Source of the DNA: Luteococcus sp038433135
GTDB taxonomy: Bacteria > Actinomycetota > Actinomycetes > Propionibacteriales > Propionibacteriaceae
Reading direction: 5' to 3'
DNA: 64,000 nucleotides
Assembly (NCBI RefSeq): GCF_038433135.1
Contig: NZ_JBCDMV010000026.1
Coordinates: forward strand, 22,731 to 86,730
The translations under genes were made by a program, and so were the position numbers. Shown here one piece after another: positions 8,203-16,340 of this stretch; position 1 is the stretch's first letter; the number at the start of each line of letters is the position of its first letter. A model generated the notes under the pieces. The model ran no database searches and was not told where the DNA came from. It saw only the letters and a list, made by a program, of their open reading frames with translations.

Positions 8203-9036
8203 ATGGTGGAACCCAAGGGGCGCGTGGCCCTGTGCGCCGGGCGGCAGCTGCACTGGCGCGAGCGCGTGGGCGAGGAACCGGCCGTTGTGATGATGAATGG
8301 TTGCGGGCTGGCGATGGAATTCTGGCGGGACCTGATTGGCCTGCTGCCCTCTGTGCGGGTGCTCAGCTATGACCGCCCCGGGATGGGCGGCACCGCGTGG
8401 CCGGGGCACCTGCCCAGCCTGGACGAGGAGGTCGCCAGCCTGGCCGACCTGCTGGACCAGCGGGGGATCGCCGGTGTGGTGCTGGTGGCGCATTCGATGG
8501 CTGCCTTCCACGCCGAGGCCCTGGCCCGGCTGCGGCCCGAGCTGGTCAGCGGCCTGGTGCTGGTGGACGGTTCGGTGGAGTGGTACCCCACCCGACCCGA
8601 CCTGCCCGCACCCACCCTGGCCCGACGGCTGGGGCGCGTCGTGGAGTCGCTCAGCCTGAACAGGCTGGCCGGCATGGCCTTTCGTTTTGGCAGCTATCTG
8701 CAGACCAATCATGAATGGTCGCGACTCGGCCATGGGCGGCTTCCCTCGATCTATCGCGACGCCGACTCCCTGGCGATGGGGTTGGCCGAGTCGATGGCCT
8801 ACGATCGGCAGGGCTGGGACCTGCTGCAGTTGCGTGCCCGGGCGCCGTGGCCCGGTCTCCCGACAGTCGTGCTCAGCGCCGCAGACGCCGAGGACGGCAA
8901 GTGGGTGGCGCAGCAGAGGCGGCTCGCGCACCTGTTGAGCGCCCGCCACGTGGTGGTGCCCGACTCGAAGCACCTGATGATGCTCGACCGCCCCGACGTG
9001 ATCGCCGCCGCGATCCACGCGGTCCGCCCCGAGTGA
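8203..9036 (+). CDS. Alpha/beta hydrolase
   Basis: A 277-residue single-domain alpha/beta hydrolase fold protein. Visible are the oxyanion strand (VVMMNGCGLAMEFW), YDRPGMGG, the nucleophile elbow VLVAHSMAAFHAE with Ser near residue 98, and a late His in SKHLMMLDRPDVI. Substrate cannot be told. I chose ATG 8203, which follows an AAGG site, over the in-frame TTG at 8161, which has no site. It lies 67 bases behind lysX on the same strand and could be read through from it. Confidence 0.8.
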   Translation: MVEPKGRVALCAGRQLHWRERVGEEPAVVMMNGCGLAMEFWRDLIGLLPSVRVLSYDRPGMGGTAWPGHLPSLDEEVASLADLLDQRGIAGVVLVAHSMAAFHAEALARLRPELVSGLVLVDGSVEWYPTRPDLPAPTLARRLGRVVESLSLNRLAGMAFRFGSYLQTNHEWSRLGHGRLPSIYRDADSLAMGLAESMAYDRQGWDLLQLRARAPWPGLPTVVLSAADAEDGKWVAQQRRLAHLLSARHVVVPDSKHLMMLDRPDVIAAAIHAVRPE

Positions 9037-9172
9037 CCGTGCTGGCCGGGCGGTTGCGGTCGCTTGCCAGCTGACCCTGTTCGCTCTCAGGTGGACGATC
9101 CCCGCCGAAAGGGTGCATTGCGGCCAGCTGGGCGCCGCTAGCGTGGGAGACCTCACCGATCGGGAGGTTTGC

Positions 9173-9880
9173 ATGTTCGGCAAGAAGAAGCGAGGCCGGA
9201 TCCTGGCCATCGTCACCAGCGTCGCGGAGTACCAGACATCCGGGTACCGCACCGGTTTGTGGCTGGGGGAGTTGACCCACTTCGTCGATGTGGCCGAGAA
9301 TGCCGGGCACGAGGTGGACGTGGTCAGCATTGCGGGCGGTGACGTGCCGCTGGACCCCGAGAGCCTGATGCCGCCGGTGCTGGCGCTGGGTGACACTGGA
9401 AAGCGCTACCGCGACCGGGAGTTCATGGATCGGCTGCGCGGCACACAGTCCGTGCGTCAGGTCCGGGCCGAGGATTATGACGCCATCTACCTGACCGGCG
9501 GTCACGGCACCATGTTCGACTTCGACGACGCCCGTCTGGCTGAGTTGGTGGCTGAGTTCTGGAGTCAGGACAAGGTGGTATCGGCCGTCTGTCACGGCCC
9601 GGCAGGTCTGCTGCTGGCCGAGGTTGCGGGTCAGCCGCTGCTGAAGGGGCGCAAGGTGACCGGTTTCAGCTGGGCCGAGGAGAAGCTGGCCCAGCGTGAT
9701 GACGTCGTACCCTACAAGCTGCAGGACGAGTTGGCGGCACGCGGCGCCAAGTACACCAAGGCGCTGCGGCCGATGGCGGAGAAGGTGGTGACCGACGGGA
9801 ATCTGGTCACGGGCCAGAATCCGACGTCGGCCACGGCGGTGGCCAAGGCCGTCGTCAACCTGCTGGCGAAGCGTCGTTGA
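9173..9880 (+). CDS. DJ-1/PfpI family (class I glutamine amidotransferase-like) protein
   Basis: A 235-residue protein of the DJ-1/PfpI superfamily, close in layout to the Hsp31-type chaperone/glyoxalase branch (YQTSGYRTGLWLGELTHF near the N-terminus). The nucleophile Cys is in the elbow SAVCHGPAGLL near residue 142, preceded by the YLTGGHGTMFDF strand. Known members detoxify methylglyoxal (glyoxalase III) or repair glycated molecules; which applies here is not visible. ATG 9173 follows a perfect GGGAGGT site. It sits 11 bases before the YidD-like gene. Confidence 0.85.
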   Translation: MFGKKKRGRILAIVTSVAEYQTSGYRTGLWLGELTHFVDVAENAGHEVDVVSIAGGDVPLDPESLMPPVLALGDTGKRYRDREFMDRLRGTQSVRQVRAEDYDAIYLTGGHGTMFDFDDARLAELVAEFWSQDKVVSAVCHGPAGLLLAEVAGQPLLKGRKVTGFSWAEEKLAQRDDVVPYKLQDELAARGAKYTKALRPMAEKVVTDGNLVTGQNPTSATAVAKAVVNLLAKRR

Positions 9881-9891
9881 GAGGAGCTGTC

Positions 9892-10170
9892 ATGCTGATT
9901 GATTCCATTGCATTGCGACTGGTGGAGGGTTACCGGGCGAGTATCTCGCCCCGCAAGGGCTGGCGCTGTGCGTCTGGCGTGGCCGGGCACGGCACGTGCT
10001 CGACGGTGATTCGCGAGAGCCTGGTAGCCGACGGGGCGCTCCGCTCGGTGGGGCCGGCGGCTCGTCAGTTCGCCACCTGCGCCCGTTCCGCGGCGGGGCT
10101 GCGTCGCTCGGATGTTCGGGTGGAGGGGGTCTGCTGCTGCGGCCCGATCCCGATTCCGTTCAGGTTCTGA
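9892..10170 (+). CDS. YidD-like small protein
   Basis: A 92-residue protein. Its middle (ALRLVEGYRASISPRKGWRC...CSTVIRESLVADG) resembles YidD, the membrane-protein insertion efficiency factor, whose hallmark is a GYRxxISP segment followed by Cys residues. It differs by a longer loop between the Cys residues and a Cys-rich tail (VCCCGPIP). ATG 9892 has a strong GAGAGGAG site. It is probably co-transcribed with the DJ-1 gene, 11 bases upstream, and is followed by a strong hairpin at 10180. Canonical yidD sits with rpmH-rnpA-yidC, so this is a divergent paralogue. Confidence 0.65.
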   Translation: MLIDSIALRLVEGYRASISPRKGWRCASGVAGHGTCSTVIRESLVADGALRSVGPAARQFATCARSAAGLRRSDVRVEGVCCCGPIPIPFRF

Positions 10171-10179
10171 TGTGACGGT

Positions 10180-10220
10180 GGCTGCGGCAAGGGACCTGTG
10201 CTGGTCCCTGAGCCGCAGCC
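10180..10220 (+). terminator. Strong hairpin ending the DJ-1/YidD-like unit
   Basis: Outer arms GGCTGCGGC (10180-10188) and GCCGCAGCC (10212-10220) are perfectly complementary. Inside them, GGGACC (10191-10196) pairs with GGTCCC (10203-10208). There is no T-run, as is common for high-GC actinobacterial terminators. Confidence 0.75.
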
Positions 10221-10339
10221 CACAGAGCGCGCCGGCGCCGGGCTGAATGGCATGGGCGATTCGATTACGTCTCGGGAAGTCCCGTCGTCTAGACTTGAAC
10301 GGTTCGCACCCCGACGGGAGACCACGGGGCCGCGGATTC

Positions 10340-10415
10340 CGGGGCGTAGCGTAGTGGCTAGCGCGCCTGCTTTGGGAGCAGGAGACCGCAGGTTCGAGTC
10401 CTGTCGCCCCGACCA
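10340..10415 (+). tRNA. tRNA-Pro (anticodon TGG)
   Basis: A full cloverleaf. The acceptor stem CGGGGCG (10340-10346) pairs with CGCCCCG (10405-10411). The anticodon stem CCTGC/GCAGG encloses loop TTTGGGA with anticodon TGG at 10373-10375. The T loop is GGTTCGAGTCC. Discriminator A10412 is followed by an encoded CCA (10413-10415). Tyrosine integrase and excisionase genes start 150 bases downstream in the same orientation, making the 3' half of this tRNA the likely integration site. Confidence 0.97.
10386..10415 (+). other. Probable attL core in the tRNA-Pro 3' end
   Basis: Inferred. Tyrosine-integrase elements usually recombine at the T-arm and acceptor 3' end of a tRNA and rebuild it. The tRNA here is intact and followed at once by non-core sequence and int. 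I did not see a second copy of this 3' end inside the window, so attR would lie to the right of 64,000 and the exact core cannot be drawn. Confidence 0.45.
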
Positions 10416-10433
10416 ATTCAAGAACTTCGCTCA

Positions 10434-10474
10434 CAAGGCGTTTCTCCTAGTTGACTAGGGGGAACGCCTTGTTT
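10434..10474 (+). terminator. Rho-independent terminator after tRNA-Pro
   Basis: CAAGGCGTTTCTCCTAG (10434-10450) pairs with CTAGGGGGAACGCCTTG (10455-10471) across a TTGA loop, with two G-T type mismatches, followed by TTT. It ends the tRNA transcript before int. Confidence 0.8.
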
Positions 10475-10564
10475 CATGTTTCGGTCCGATGAGCACCAAG
10501 GGGCCTCCGAGGGACTTGTGGGGACATTCATCTCCCACGTATCTCCCACGACGAGAGGCTCGAC

Positions 10565-11797
10565 ATGACGACGAAGCGGACAACCTCATCACCCATAAGC
10601 GATGGGGGAAACGCCAGTGACTTGCGTTCCCCCCAAGCGGAATGGTCCAAGCGCCGCGGGCGCTCCAAACGGGGCTTTGGACGTTTGGACAAGCTTCCCT
10701 CTGGGAAGTGGCGTGCTCGGTATCTGGGGCCAGATGGTCAGGTGCACTCGGCAGATCACACCTTCGTGGCCAAGATCGACGCCGAAGGTTGGCTCGTCGA
10801 CGTTGAGCGGTCGATCAGCCGGGGTGAGTGGCAGCCTCCGGTGGCTCCCCAGCCCGAGCTGGTGAAGGAGGAGGCTCCGGTCGAGGTCGTGTTCCGAGAC
10901 CTGGCCCGTGACGAGGTGGCCCGACGTGATCTGACACCGAGGACGAGGGTCCTGTACGAGAGTCTGTTGGATCGGCTGATCCTTCCCGAGTTTGGGGATC
11001 AGGCGGTGGCGTCGATCACGCCGAAGCAGGTCCGTGCGTGGTTCGACCGGATGGGGCCGGAGCGGGCGACGCAACGAAGCCACGCGTACGCGCTGCTCAA
11101 GTCCTTGCTCGCGGTGTGTGTGGACGAGGAGTTGATTGTCGCCAATCCCTGCCGCATCCGTTCGGCGGGCCGGCGCAAGACCACCAGGGCGATGCAGCCG
11201 GCGACGGTGGCCGAGCTCAACCGTGTGGCCGATCGGTTGCCACCGGGCCAGGCGCTTCCCGTGCTGTTGGCCGCGTGGTGTGGGCTTCGTTCTGGGGAGG
11301 TGCGGGCGCTTCGGGTTGGGGACGTCGACACCGTGACCGGGTGGATCCACGTTCGTCAGGGCGTGACGCGGATCAAGGGCCAGGTGATCGTGGGTCCGCC
11401 CAAGACGCCTGCGGCGATCCGGGATGTCGGAATTCCGCCGCATCTGCTGCCGGCGCTTCGTGAGTGGCGTGCAGGTCTGGGGGAGCGGAGGGCGCGCTCT
11501 GCGTACTTCTTCCCTGGTCGCGGTGAGCTGCCGATGAGTGAGAAGGCGCTGCGGTATGCCTTCGATCAGGCACGCGATGTGATGGACCGGCACGATCTCA
11601 CGTTCCATGACCTGCGTCACACTGCTGCCACCATGGCCGCGCAGAATGGCGCCACGACCGCCGAGTTGATGGCGCGCATGGGGCACACGACGGCCCAGAT
11701 GGCGATGCGCTACCAGCACGCCAGTCGGCAGCGCGAACAACTCCTGGCAGAGCGGCTGGCCGAGCTGGCCCGCGGTGGCGAGGGGGCAGGCGAGTAG
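10565..11797 (+). CDS. int: Tyrosine site-specific recombinase (ICE integrase)
   Basis: Catalyses integration into and excision from the tRNA-Pro site. The 410 residues comprise a basic arm-binding region (1-85), a SAM-like core-binding domain (about 105-195) and the catalytic domain. The catalytic set is complete: Arg242 (CGLRSGEVRAL), Lys280 in the beta-hairpin, His348-x-x-Arg351 (FHDLRHTAATM), His374 (RMGHTTAQM) and nucleophile Tyr383 (MRYQHAS). Two direct copies of TCTCCCACG lie just upstream (about 10530-10550) and might be arm-type binding sites. The xis gene begins at the next base after the stop, so both are one transcription unit. Confidence 0.95.
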   Translation: MTTKRTTSSPISDGGNASDLRSPQAEWSKRRGRSKRGFGRLDKLPSGKWRARYLGPDGQVHSADHTFVAKIDAEGWLVDVERSISRGEWQPPVAPQPELVKEEAPVEVVFRDLARDEVARRDLTPRTRVLYESLLDRLILPEFGDQAVASITPKQVRAWFDRMGPERATQRSHAYALLKSLLAVCVDEELIVANPCRIRSAGRRKTTRAMQPATVAELNRVADRLPPGQALPVLLAAWCGLRSGEVRALRVGDVDTVTGWIHVRQGVTRIKGQVIVGPPKTPAAIRDVGIPPHLLPALREWRAGLGERRARSAYFFPGRGELPMSEKALRYAFDQARDVMDRHDLTFHDLRHTAATMAAQNGATTAELMARMGHTTAQMAMRYQHASRQREQLLAERLAELARGGEGAGE

Positions 11798-12022
11798 GTG
11801 TCGATCACGAGAGAGCGCGTGGCGGCTTGGGCGGGCATGGAGCATCCACGGCGAGAGATTGAGGTCGAGACTGTGCAGTCGGCTGCGCGGCGACTCGGGG
11901 TGTGTCCCAAGACGGTGCGTCGGATGATCTCCGACGGGAGACTTCCGGCGTACCGTCTTGGCCCACGGATGCTCCGCCTGGACCCGGCGGACGTCGACCG
12001 TCTGCTGCAACGGGCTTCCTGA
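11798..12022 (+). CDS. xis: Excisionase / MerR-like helix-turn-helix protein
   Basis: A 74-residue DNA-binding protein of the excisionase/Xis type. The winged helix is visible as VQSAARRLGVCPKTVRRMISDGRLPAYRLGPRMLRLDPADVDRLL, matching the excise-family HTH_17 pattern. It starts at GTG 11798, immediately after the integrase TAG, so it is translationally coupled to int. Its role would be to bend attL/attR and bias the recombinase toward excision. Confidence 0.85.
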   Translation: MSITRERVAAWAGMEHPRREIEVETVQSAARRLGVCPKTVRRMISDGRLPAYRLGPRMLRLDPADVDRLLQRAS

Positions 12023-12288
12023 CCAAACGCACCGATTGCCTGTCGGATCTGCGCCACCTGTCGTCGCACGTCCGCAGTGTCGAAGCTGACCGTTGAAGGA
12101 GTCCGTTGTTGGGTATTCCACCCGCCATGTCCAGATGCGTGTCCCGCGCGTGAGCATTCTCAACTGCCGATGAGCGGGCCTTCGGAACGGCCCGATCACG
12201 CCGAACGATGCATCGAATTGGGAAGCGCGCAGTGTTGAGCTCCGCTACTGTGAAGGCGTCCAGACCCACGACAGGAAAGGAGGTCGCG

Positions 12289-12342
12289 ATGAACGTCACC
12301 GTCCCGGCCTCAGCAGGAGGCCGGATTCTCGTTCGCGGCTGA
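12289..12342 (+). CDS. 17-codon leader ORF upstream of GNAT gene
   Basis: ATG 12289 is preceded by a near-perfect Shine-Dalgarno site (AGGAAAGGAGGT, ending about 5 bases before it) and encodes MNVTVPASAGGRILVRG, then TGA. It ends 19 bases before the acetyltransferase start. The strength of the site and the hairpin-forming sequence within and after it (GGCCT...AGGCC; CGGCTGAGCCG) suggest a translational attenuation leader, like those upstream of some antibiotic-resistance genes. The function is inference. Confidence 0.55.
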   Translation: MNVTVPASAGGRILVRG

Positions 12343-12361
12343 GCCGCAGCAAGGAATCCTC

Positions 12362-13294
12362 ATGACCTCGCAGTACCTCGTCCAAGCCACCACAGCCCAG
12401 GACGCCATCGACCTCATGCTGTCAGCGCCACTGGCGTTCGACAGCCCCACCAACCACCGCCTCCGCGACAGAACCCTCCTGGAGCGCGCCTTCGCCTCCG
12501 GACGGCGACGACCCGCTTGGGTCTGGGCAGCCCGCGACGAGCACCGCGTCCTCGCGACCGTTGCCGGCCTGGGCATCGGCGATGCCGTGGTCCTCGATCA
12601 TTGGGGAGGCGCTCCCACCCACGGCCTTGACCTTGCCCTGCACGCTGCCACCCAGGCACTGCGCACGGTCCCCGGCTCGGAAGCGTGTCTTCACCTGCCA
12701 GCCACCGCCTCCACCGCCGACCCCACCGCGAAGCCTTGGCTGGACGCGCTCTCCCGCCACGGATGGAAGTTGCTGGTGCAGCGCCACCACTACGAGACGC
12801 CCGCCGTAGATGCCCTTGGCCAAGAGCACATCTCGCAGCTGAGGCTGGAGCAGCTCACCGGCCCTGACGATCCGCGCCTACGGCCTCTGTTCCGGGGAAT
12901 CCTCCGCGACAGCCGCGACGCCCACGACATCCAGCTCGTCGACGAGGTGGGCCTCGACCAGGCGGCGGATCGCGCCGTTGACGACCTCCTCGAAGCGGAT
13001 CCATGGCAGTGCATCCGCCTGGCCTTTGACGGGAATCCCGACCCTGTCGGGATGGTCTCCTGGGTGTCTCTGCCCGGCGGTCGCGGCTATGTGAACCACG
13101 TCGGAGTGTCGGCCGCCGCACGTGGCCACGGTTTCGGACGCGACCTCTTGGCACTGGCCACACGAGAACTCGTCCGCGAAGGTGCCGCGACCCTGATCGC
13201 CGACACCGATGCCAGCAACGTGCCCATGACCGCCGCCTTCACCCGCGTCGGCTGGACCGCAACCGAAACACGGCTCGACTTCATCCCAGCCTGA
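12362..13294 (+). CDS. GNAT-family N-acetyltransferase, double-domain length
   Basis: A 310-residue protein. The C-terminal half carries the GNAT core: GMVSWVSLPGGRGYVNHVGVSAAARGHGFGRDLLALATREL near residues 220-265, with the acetyl-CoA loop R-G-H-G-F-G, then DTDASNVPMTAAFTRVGW. The N-terminal half (1-150) looks like a degenerate second GNAT unit without the pyrophosphate loop. The acceptor is unknown. The gene follows a short leader ORF and is the first cargo gene after int/xis. AAGGA precedes ATG 12362. It converges with lacI across a GC-rich hairpin. Confidence 0.8.
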   Translation: MTSQYLVQATTAQDAIDLMLSAPLAFDSPTNHRLRDRTLLERAFASGRRRPAWVWAARDEHRVLATVAGLGIGDAVVLDHWGGAPTHGLDLALHAATQALRTVPGSEACLHLPATASTADPTAKPWLDALSRHGWKLLVQRHHYETPAVDALGQEHISQLRLEQLTGPDDPRLRPLFRGILRDSRDAHDIQLVDEVGLDQAADRAVDDLLEADPWQCIRLAFDGNPDPVGMVSWVSLPGGRGYVNHVGVSAAARGHGFGRDLLALATRELVREGAATLIADTDASNVPMTAAFTRVGWTATETRLDFIPA

Positions 13295-13301
13295 CCTCGT
13301 C

Positions 13302-13329
13302 GGGCGGGCGCGGCAACTGCGCCCCGCCC
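13302..13329. terminator. Bidirectional GC-rich hairpin between convergent genes
   Basis: GGGCGGGCGC (13302-13311) pairs with GCGCCCCGCCC (13319-13329) with one bulge. It lies between the GNAT stop at 13294 and the lacI-type stop at 13364 and could terminate both. Confidence 0.6.
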
Positions 13330-13363
13330 ATCAGACTCTCATGCCGCGAGGCGATTTCCGTCT

Positions 13364-14383
13364 CTATGACGGCATTGTCAGCCGTGAACTGCTCTGGCGA
13401 AGGATGAGATGATGGTCGAGCACTACCCGCCGCGGTTGAAGGCTGGGGTCGAGTAGGAGTTGGGCTGCGCGGGTGCCTTGTTCTCGGGCATGTGCGTCTA
13501 TGGTGGTCAGTCCGTGTTCTTCGGCATCGTCGGTCCCGTCGAACCCGGTGACTGCGAGATCCCTGCCGGCGATCAGTCCGCGCGTATGGAGCGCGTCGAG
13601 GGCTCCCAGGGCCAGGGAGTCCCCGGCGCAGGCGATGGCGCTCAGGTGGGGGTAGCGATCGAGCGCAGCGGAGACTGCTTCAGCGCCGGATGTGCGGGTC
13701 CAGTGGGTGGCTTGGGCGATCACGAGGCTGGTTGTGTTGAGGCCTGTGGCCAGGCCGGTCAATCGTTGCCAGGGCTCGTCGGGCTTTTGGCCCGCGATGT
13801 AGTCGTTCCAGGTGGTGATGCTGGGCTTAGGCGTGGTGTGCGCCACGGGTCCGGTGAGGATGCACACCTGGTCGTGTCCCATGTCGTGCAGGTTTTGGCC
13901 CATCTCCTGGCCGGCAGCGTGCTCATCGATCGTGACGTAACAGGGGCCTTGGGGCCCTCCTGCCACGACGGGCAGGCCCTGGGAGCGGACCATCCGCATG
14001 ATGGGGTGGGTTGCCCAGGTGACGGCGATGCCGTCCACCAGCGTGTTCCTCAGGGCCTGGGCGGCGGATTGCATGTCGGGGGCCACGGCCATCAGCACGA
14101 GGCTCGCGCCCACCGGCTGCAGGGCGTCGGAGAACCCCGCGAGCCACTGCATCTTGAAGGGGTCGTCGAAGGCGGAGCTGAGCGTATCCATGAACACGAC
14201 TCCATAGGCGTTCGCGTGCCCTTGCTTCAGGACGCGGCCTGCCACGTGGGGGCCGTAGTAGCCCATCTTCGCGGCGCGCGTGAGGATCCGGTCGCGCAAC
14301 TCGGGCGAGAGTTGGTCGGGGCGACTGAAGGCGTTGCTGACCGTCGTCGTCGAGACGCCCATCACCTCAGCCACGTCGCTCAT
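13364..14383 (-). CDS. LacI-family transcriptional regulator
   Basis: A 339-residue LacI/GalR repressor. The N-terminal HTH is MSDVAEVMGVSTTTVSNAFSRPDQLSPELRDRI with the hinge MGYYGPH (no usual KPN), followed by a periplasmic-binding-protein-like effector domain (about 60-330; IACAGDSLALGALDALHTRG is the conserved C-terminal motif). It is divergent from the deaminase-ASCH gene, with a 16-bp LacI-type palindrome between them, so it probably represses that gene and itself. The effector is unknown; given the partner, a nucleoside or nucleoside-like compound is conceivable. Confidence 0.9.
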   Translation of the reverse strand: MSDVAEVMGVSTTTVSNAFSRPDQLSPELRDRILTRAAKMGYYGPHVAGRVLKQGHANAYGVVFMDTLSSAFDDPFKMQWLAGFSDALQPVGASLVLMAVAPDMQSAAQALRNTLVDGIAVTWATHPIMRMVRSQGLPVVAGGPQGPCYVTIDEHAAGQEMGQNLHDMGHDQVCILTGPVAHTTPKPSITTWNDYIAGQKPDEPWQRLTGLATGLNTTSLVIAQATHWTRTSGAEAVSAALDRYPHLSAIACAGDSLALGALDALHTRGLIAGRDLAVTGFDGTDDAEEHGLTTIDAHAREQGTRAAQLLLDPSLQPRRVVLDHHLILRQSSSRLTMPS

Positions 14384-14423
14384 CGCACCACCACACCCAC
14401 CTGCTCTTCTCTAGCCCGCGCAC

Positions 14424-14439
14424 TCTTGAGCGATCAAGA
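14424..14439. promoter_or_regulatory. LacI-type operator
   Basis: TCTTGAGCGATCAAGA is a palindrome matching at 14 of 16 positions and centred on CG, the standard architecture of LacI/GalR operators. It sits 41 bases from the lacI-type ATG and 52 bases before the deaminase ATG. A CATAGT that could be a -10 element follows at about 14441. Confidence 0.75.
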
Positions 14440-14490
14440 ACATAGTGGACCAGCGACGGTCAGCGCCGTCCAGAAAGGAACACGAGTCAC

Positions 14491-15177
14491 ATGACCACCA
14501 CGAACTGGGCCAACGACGACGCCGTCATCGCCGCCGCAACCCGCCTCGCCGCCGCTCTCGGCGACGACCCCAACCACACCGTCGCCGCAGCCGCCATGGA
14601 CCTGTCCGGCACCATCCACGCCGCCGTGAACAACCACCACTTCACCGGCGGTCCCTGCGCAGAACTGGTCGTTCTCGTTCTCGGCCTCGCCGCCGCAGCC
14701 CACGCCGGCCCACTCGCCACGATGGTCGCCGTCGGCGACGGCGGACGAGGAGTCATCGCCCCCTGCGGTCGATGCCGACAGATCATCCTCGACCAGCACC
14801 CCGACTGCTGCATCCTGGTCCCCAGCAACGACACCGTCGTCTCCGTGCCCGTAGCCCAGCTCCTGCCCTACACCTACCGCTTCCCGGACAGCACCGCAGA
14901 ACGCTTCGTTAGGTTTAACGCCCGCTACTACGACGACGTCGCCAGCGGGCGCAAGACGCAAACCGTCCGCTTTCTCGACCCCGTGCCCTTCGGACCGACC
15001 ACCTTCGTCTTCGAGGACGGCGAACACCACGGGTTCAAGACCATGCCCGGAACCATCGACAGCGTCACGCCGATCAACCTCACCGACCTCGACCCCGACT
15101 ACCAAGCAGGCCTGCGAAGCCACTACCCCCACATGCCTCACGACGCCCAACTCAACGACGTGCGCTTCCACATCTGA
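14491..15177 (+). CDS. Cytidine deaminase-ASCH domain fusion
   Basis: A 228-residue two-domain protein. Residues 1-125 form a cytidine deaminase-like fold. The zinc ligands are Cys56 in GGPCAEL and Cys92/Cys95 in APCGRCRQ, with Glu58 as proton shuttle. Using Cys-Ala-Glu in place of His-Ala-Glu is typical of blasticidin-S and small cytidine deaminases. Residues 130-228 fit an ASCH domain (FVRFNARYYDDVASGRKTQT pattern, then the PGTIDSVTPINLTDLDPDY strand-turn), a PUA-like fold that in YqfB hydrolyses N4-acetylcytidine. The fusion suggests processing of a modified cytosine nucleoside or inactivation of a nucleoside drug (inference). It is controlled by the divergent LacI-type protein. Confidence 0.8.
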   Translation: MTTTNWANDDAVIAAATRLAAALGDDPNHTVAAAAMDLSGTIHAAVNNHHFTGGPCAELVVLVLGLAAAAHAGPLATMVAVGDGGRGVIAPCGRCRQIILDQHPDCCILVPSNDTVVSVPVAQLLPYTYRFPDSTAERFVRFNARYYDDVASGRKTQTVRFLDPVPFGPTTFVFEDGEHHGFKTMPGTIDSVTPINLTDLDPDYQAGLRSHYPHMPHDAQLNDVRFHI

Positions 15178-15752
15178 GCCACCAACAACCCACTCATCTG
15201 CCGCGAGGACTACCCCGAGAGCACACCCTGAGTGCATGGTCGATGAAGGCATCAATCATGGAGCGCCAGACCCGAGGCCACGTCGGGGTTCAAACGAGCT
15301 ACCTCAGCTTCGGCACGTCGCGCAGCAATAACTTGGGCTACTCGGTCAGGTGCATTCACCGCGTCTTGGGACCTGTCCTCTCTTGGCAGTGGAGCGTCGT
15401 TGTGCCCGCTCGGCGGGGCTCCTGTGCCAAGAAGCCGAGAGTGCGAGATGTTCCGCGCAAACCCGCGGATTGCGTGTCGACGGCACAAGAAATTTCGAAA
15501 ACCTTTCGAGGAGCTCCGGCTTTGCTGGATGCCCTATGCCGTAAGGATTCGCGACCGAGACGAGCAGCCGCTGGCCGGTTGTCAGTCGCCCAGAGGTTCC
15601 GCCACTACTAGCGGTAAGACCATGAACTGTCGCAGTATGGGTCCCACTCGGGGGAGTGATGAATTGCTTGATGCCCCCAGTGTCGGGTCGGTGAGCACCA
15701 CGACATCCGGCTCGGCTTGTGGCAATGACGCTGCAGACGAGAGGGGGCCCTC
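15178..15752. other. 575-base region without a convincing gene
   Basis: Codon bias is lost here and base composition is less GC-rich than its neighbours. Near 15,252-15,360 the minus strand reads a short coding-like tail (RVAQVIAARRAEAEVARLN) that may be a decayed gene end. The right end must hold the promoter of the Tad operon; a GAGGGGG ribosome site lies at 15741. Confidence 0.4.
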
Positions 15753-16340
15753 GTGAGGACGAGTGCCAAGAAGTTGGTTGCAAGCACAGCACTGGCGTTC
15801 GCTATGGCCGCGTGCTCAGGGCCGGAGGCACCGGTGACCACAGAGAGGCCGCCTGCACCCACCTCTCCAAGTGCTGGCGTCAGCTCTACGCCGGTGCATG
15901 TGCCTTCTCCCACTTCACCGAGCTCAAGTCCCCCGACCCCAGCGGGGGCGCAGAAGGCCGATGCGGCTTTTGGTCGATACCTGAAGTTGACCGAGGAACT
16001 GGCCGCGGACCCTTCCTCGGACTTGAACCAACTTCAGACCGTAACGCGCGGTGATGCGCTGAGACGTTGGCAGGTGGACCTGACGGAGTTGAGGACCCAA
16101 GGGTTGAAGCAGACAGGGAATAGTTCAGCTCGGCTCACGCATGTAACGCCCGGTAGCGACGCACGATCTTGGCTCATGACCTACTGCGTGGACGGCACGG
16201 GGACGGATCTGGTGGACGCCAAGGGGAAGTCCGTTCGAGGAGAAGGCCCGAGGCGGGTGGAATCGAAGGTGACCGTCGCCGAGGACGCCGTTACGGGTTC
16301 GTGGTTCGTCATCCAGGACAAGGTGGTGGGTACGTGCTGA
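15753..16340 (+). CDS. Lipoprotein, first gene of the Tad operon
   Basis: A 195-residue secreted lipoprotein. The signal peptide (MRTSAKKLVASTALAFA) ends in the lipobox M-A-A-C with the lipidated Cys near residue 21. A Pro/Ser/Thr-rich linker (about 25-65) and a globular domain with one late Cys pair follow. No family recognised; such proteins are common ahead of Tad or secretion operons and probably sit on the outer membrane face. GTG 15753 follows GAGGGGG. The 3' end overlaps the next gene by 7 bases. Confidence 0.75.
   Translation: MRTSAKKLVASTALAFAMAACSGPEAPVTTERPPAPTSPSAGVSSTPVHVPSPTSPSSSPPTPAGAQKADAAFGRYLKLTEELAADPSSDLNQLQTVTRGDALRRWQVDLTELRTQGLKQTGNSSARLTHVTPGSDARSWLMTYCVDGTGTDLVDAKGKSVRGEGPRRVESKVTVAEDAVTGSWFVIQDKVVGTC

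Noticed and set aside
15243..15611. 122-codon plus-strand ORF in the gap before the Tad operon
   Set aside because: No ribosome site, no domain pattern, poor codon bias; kept only as part of an unassigned region.
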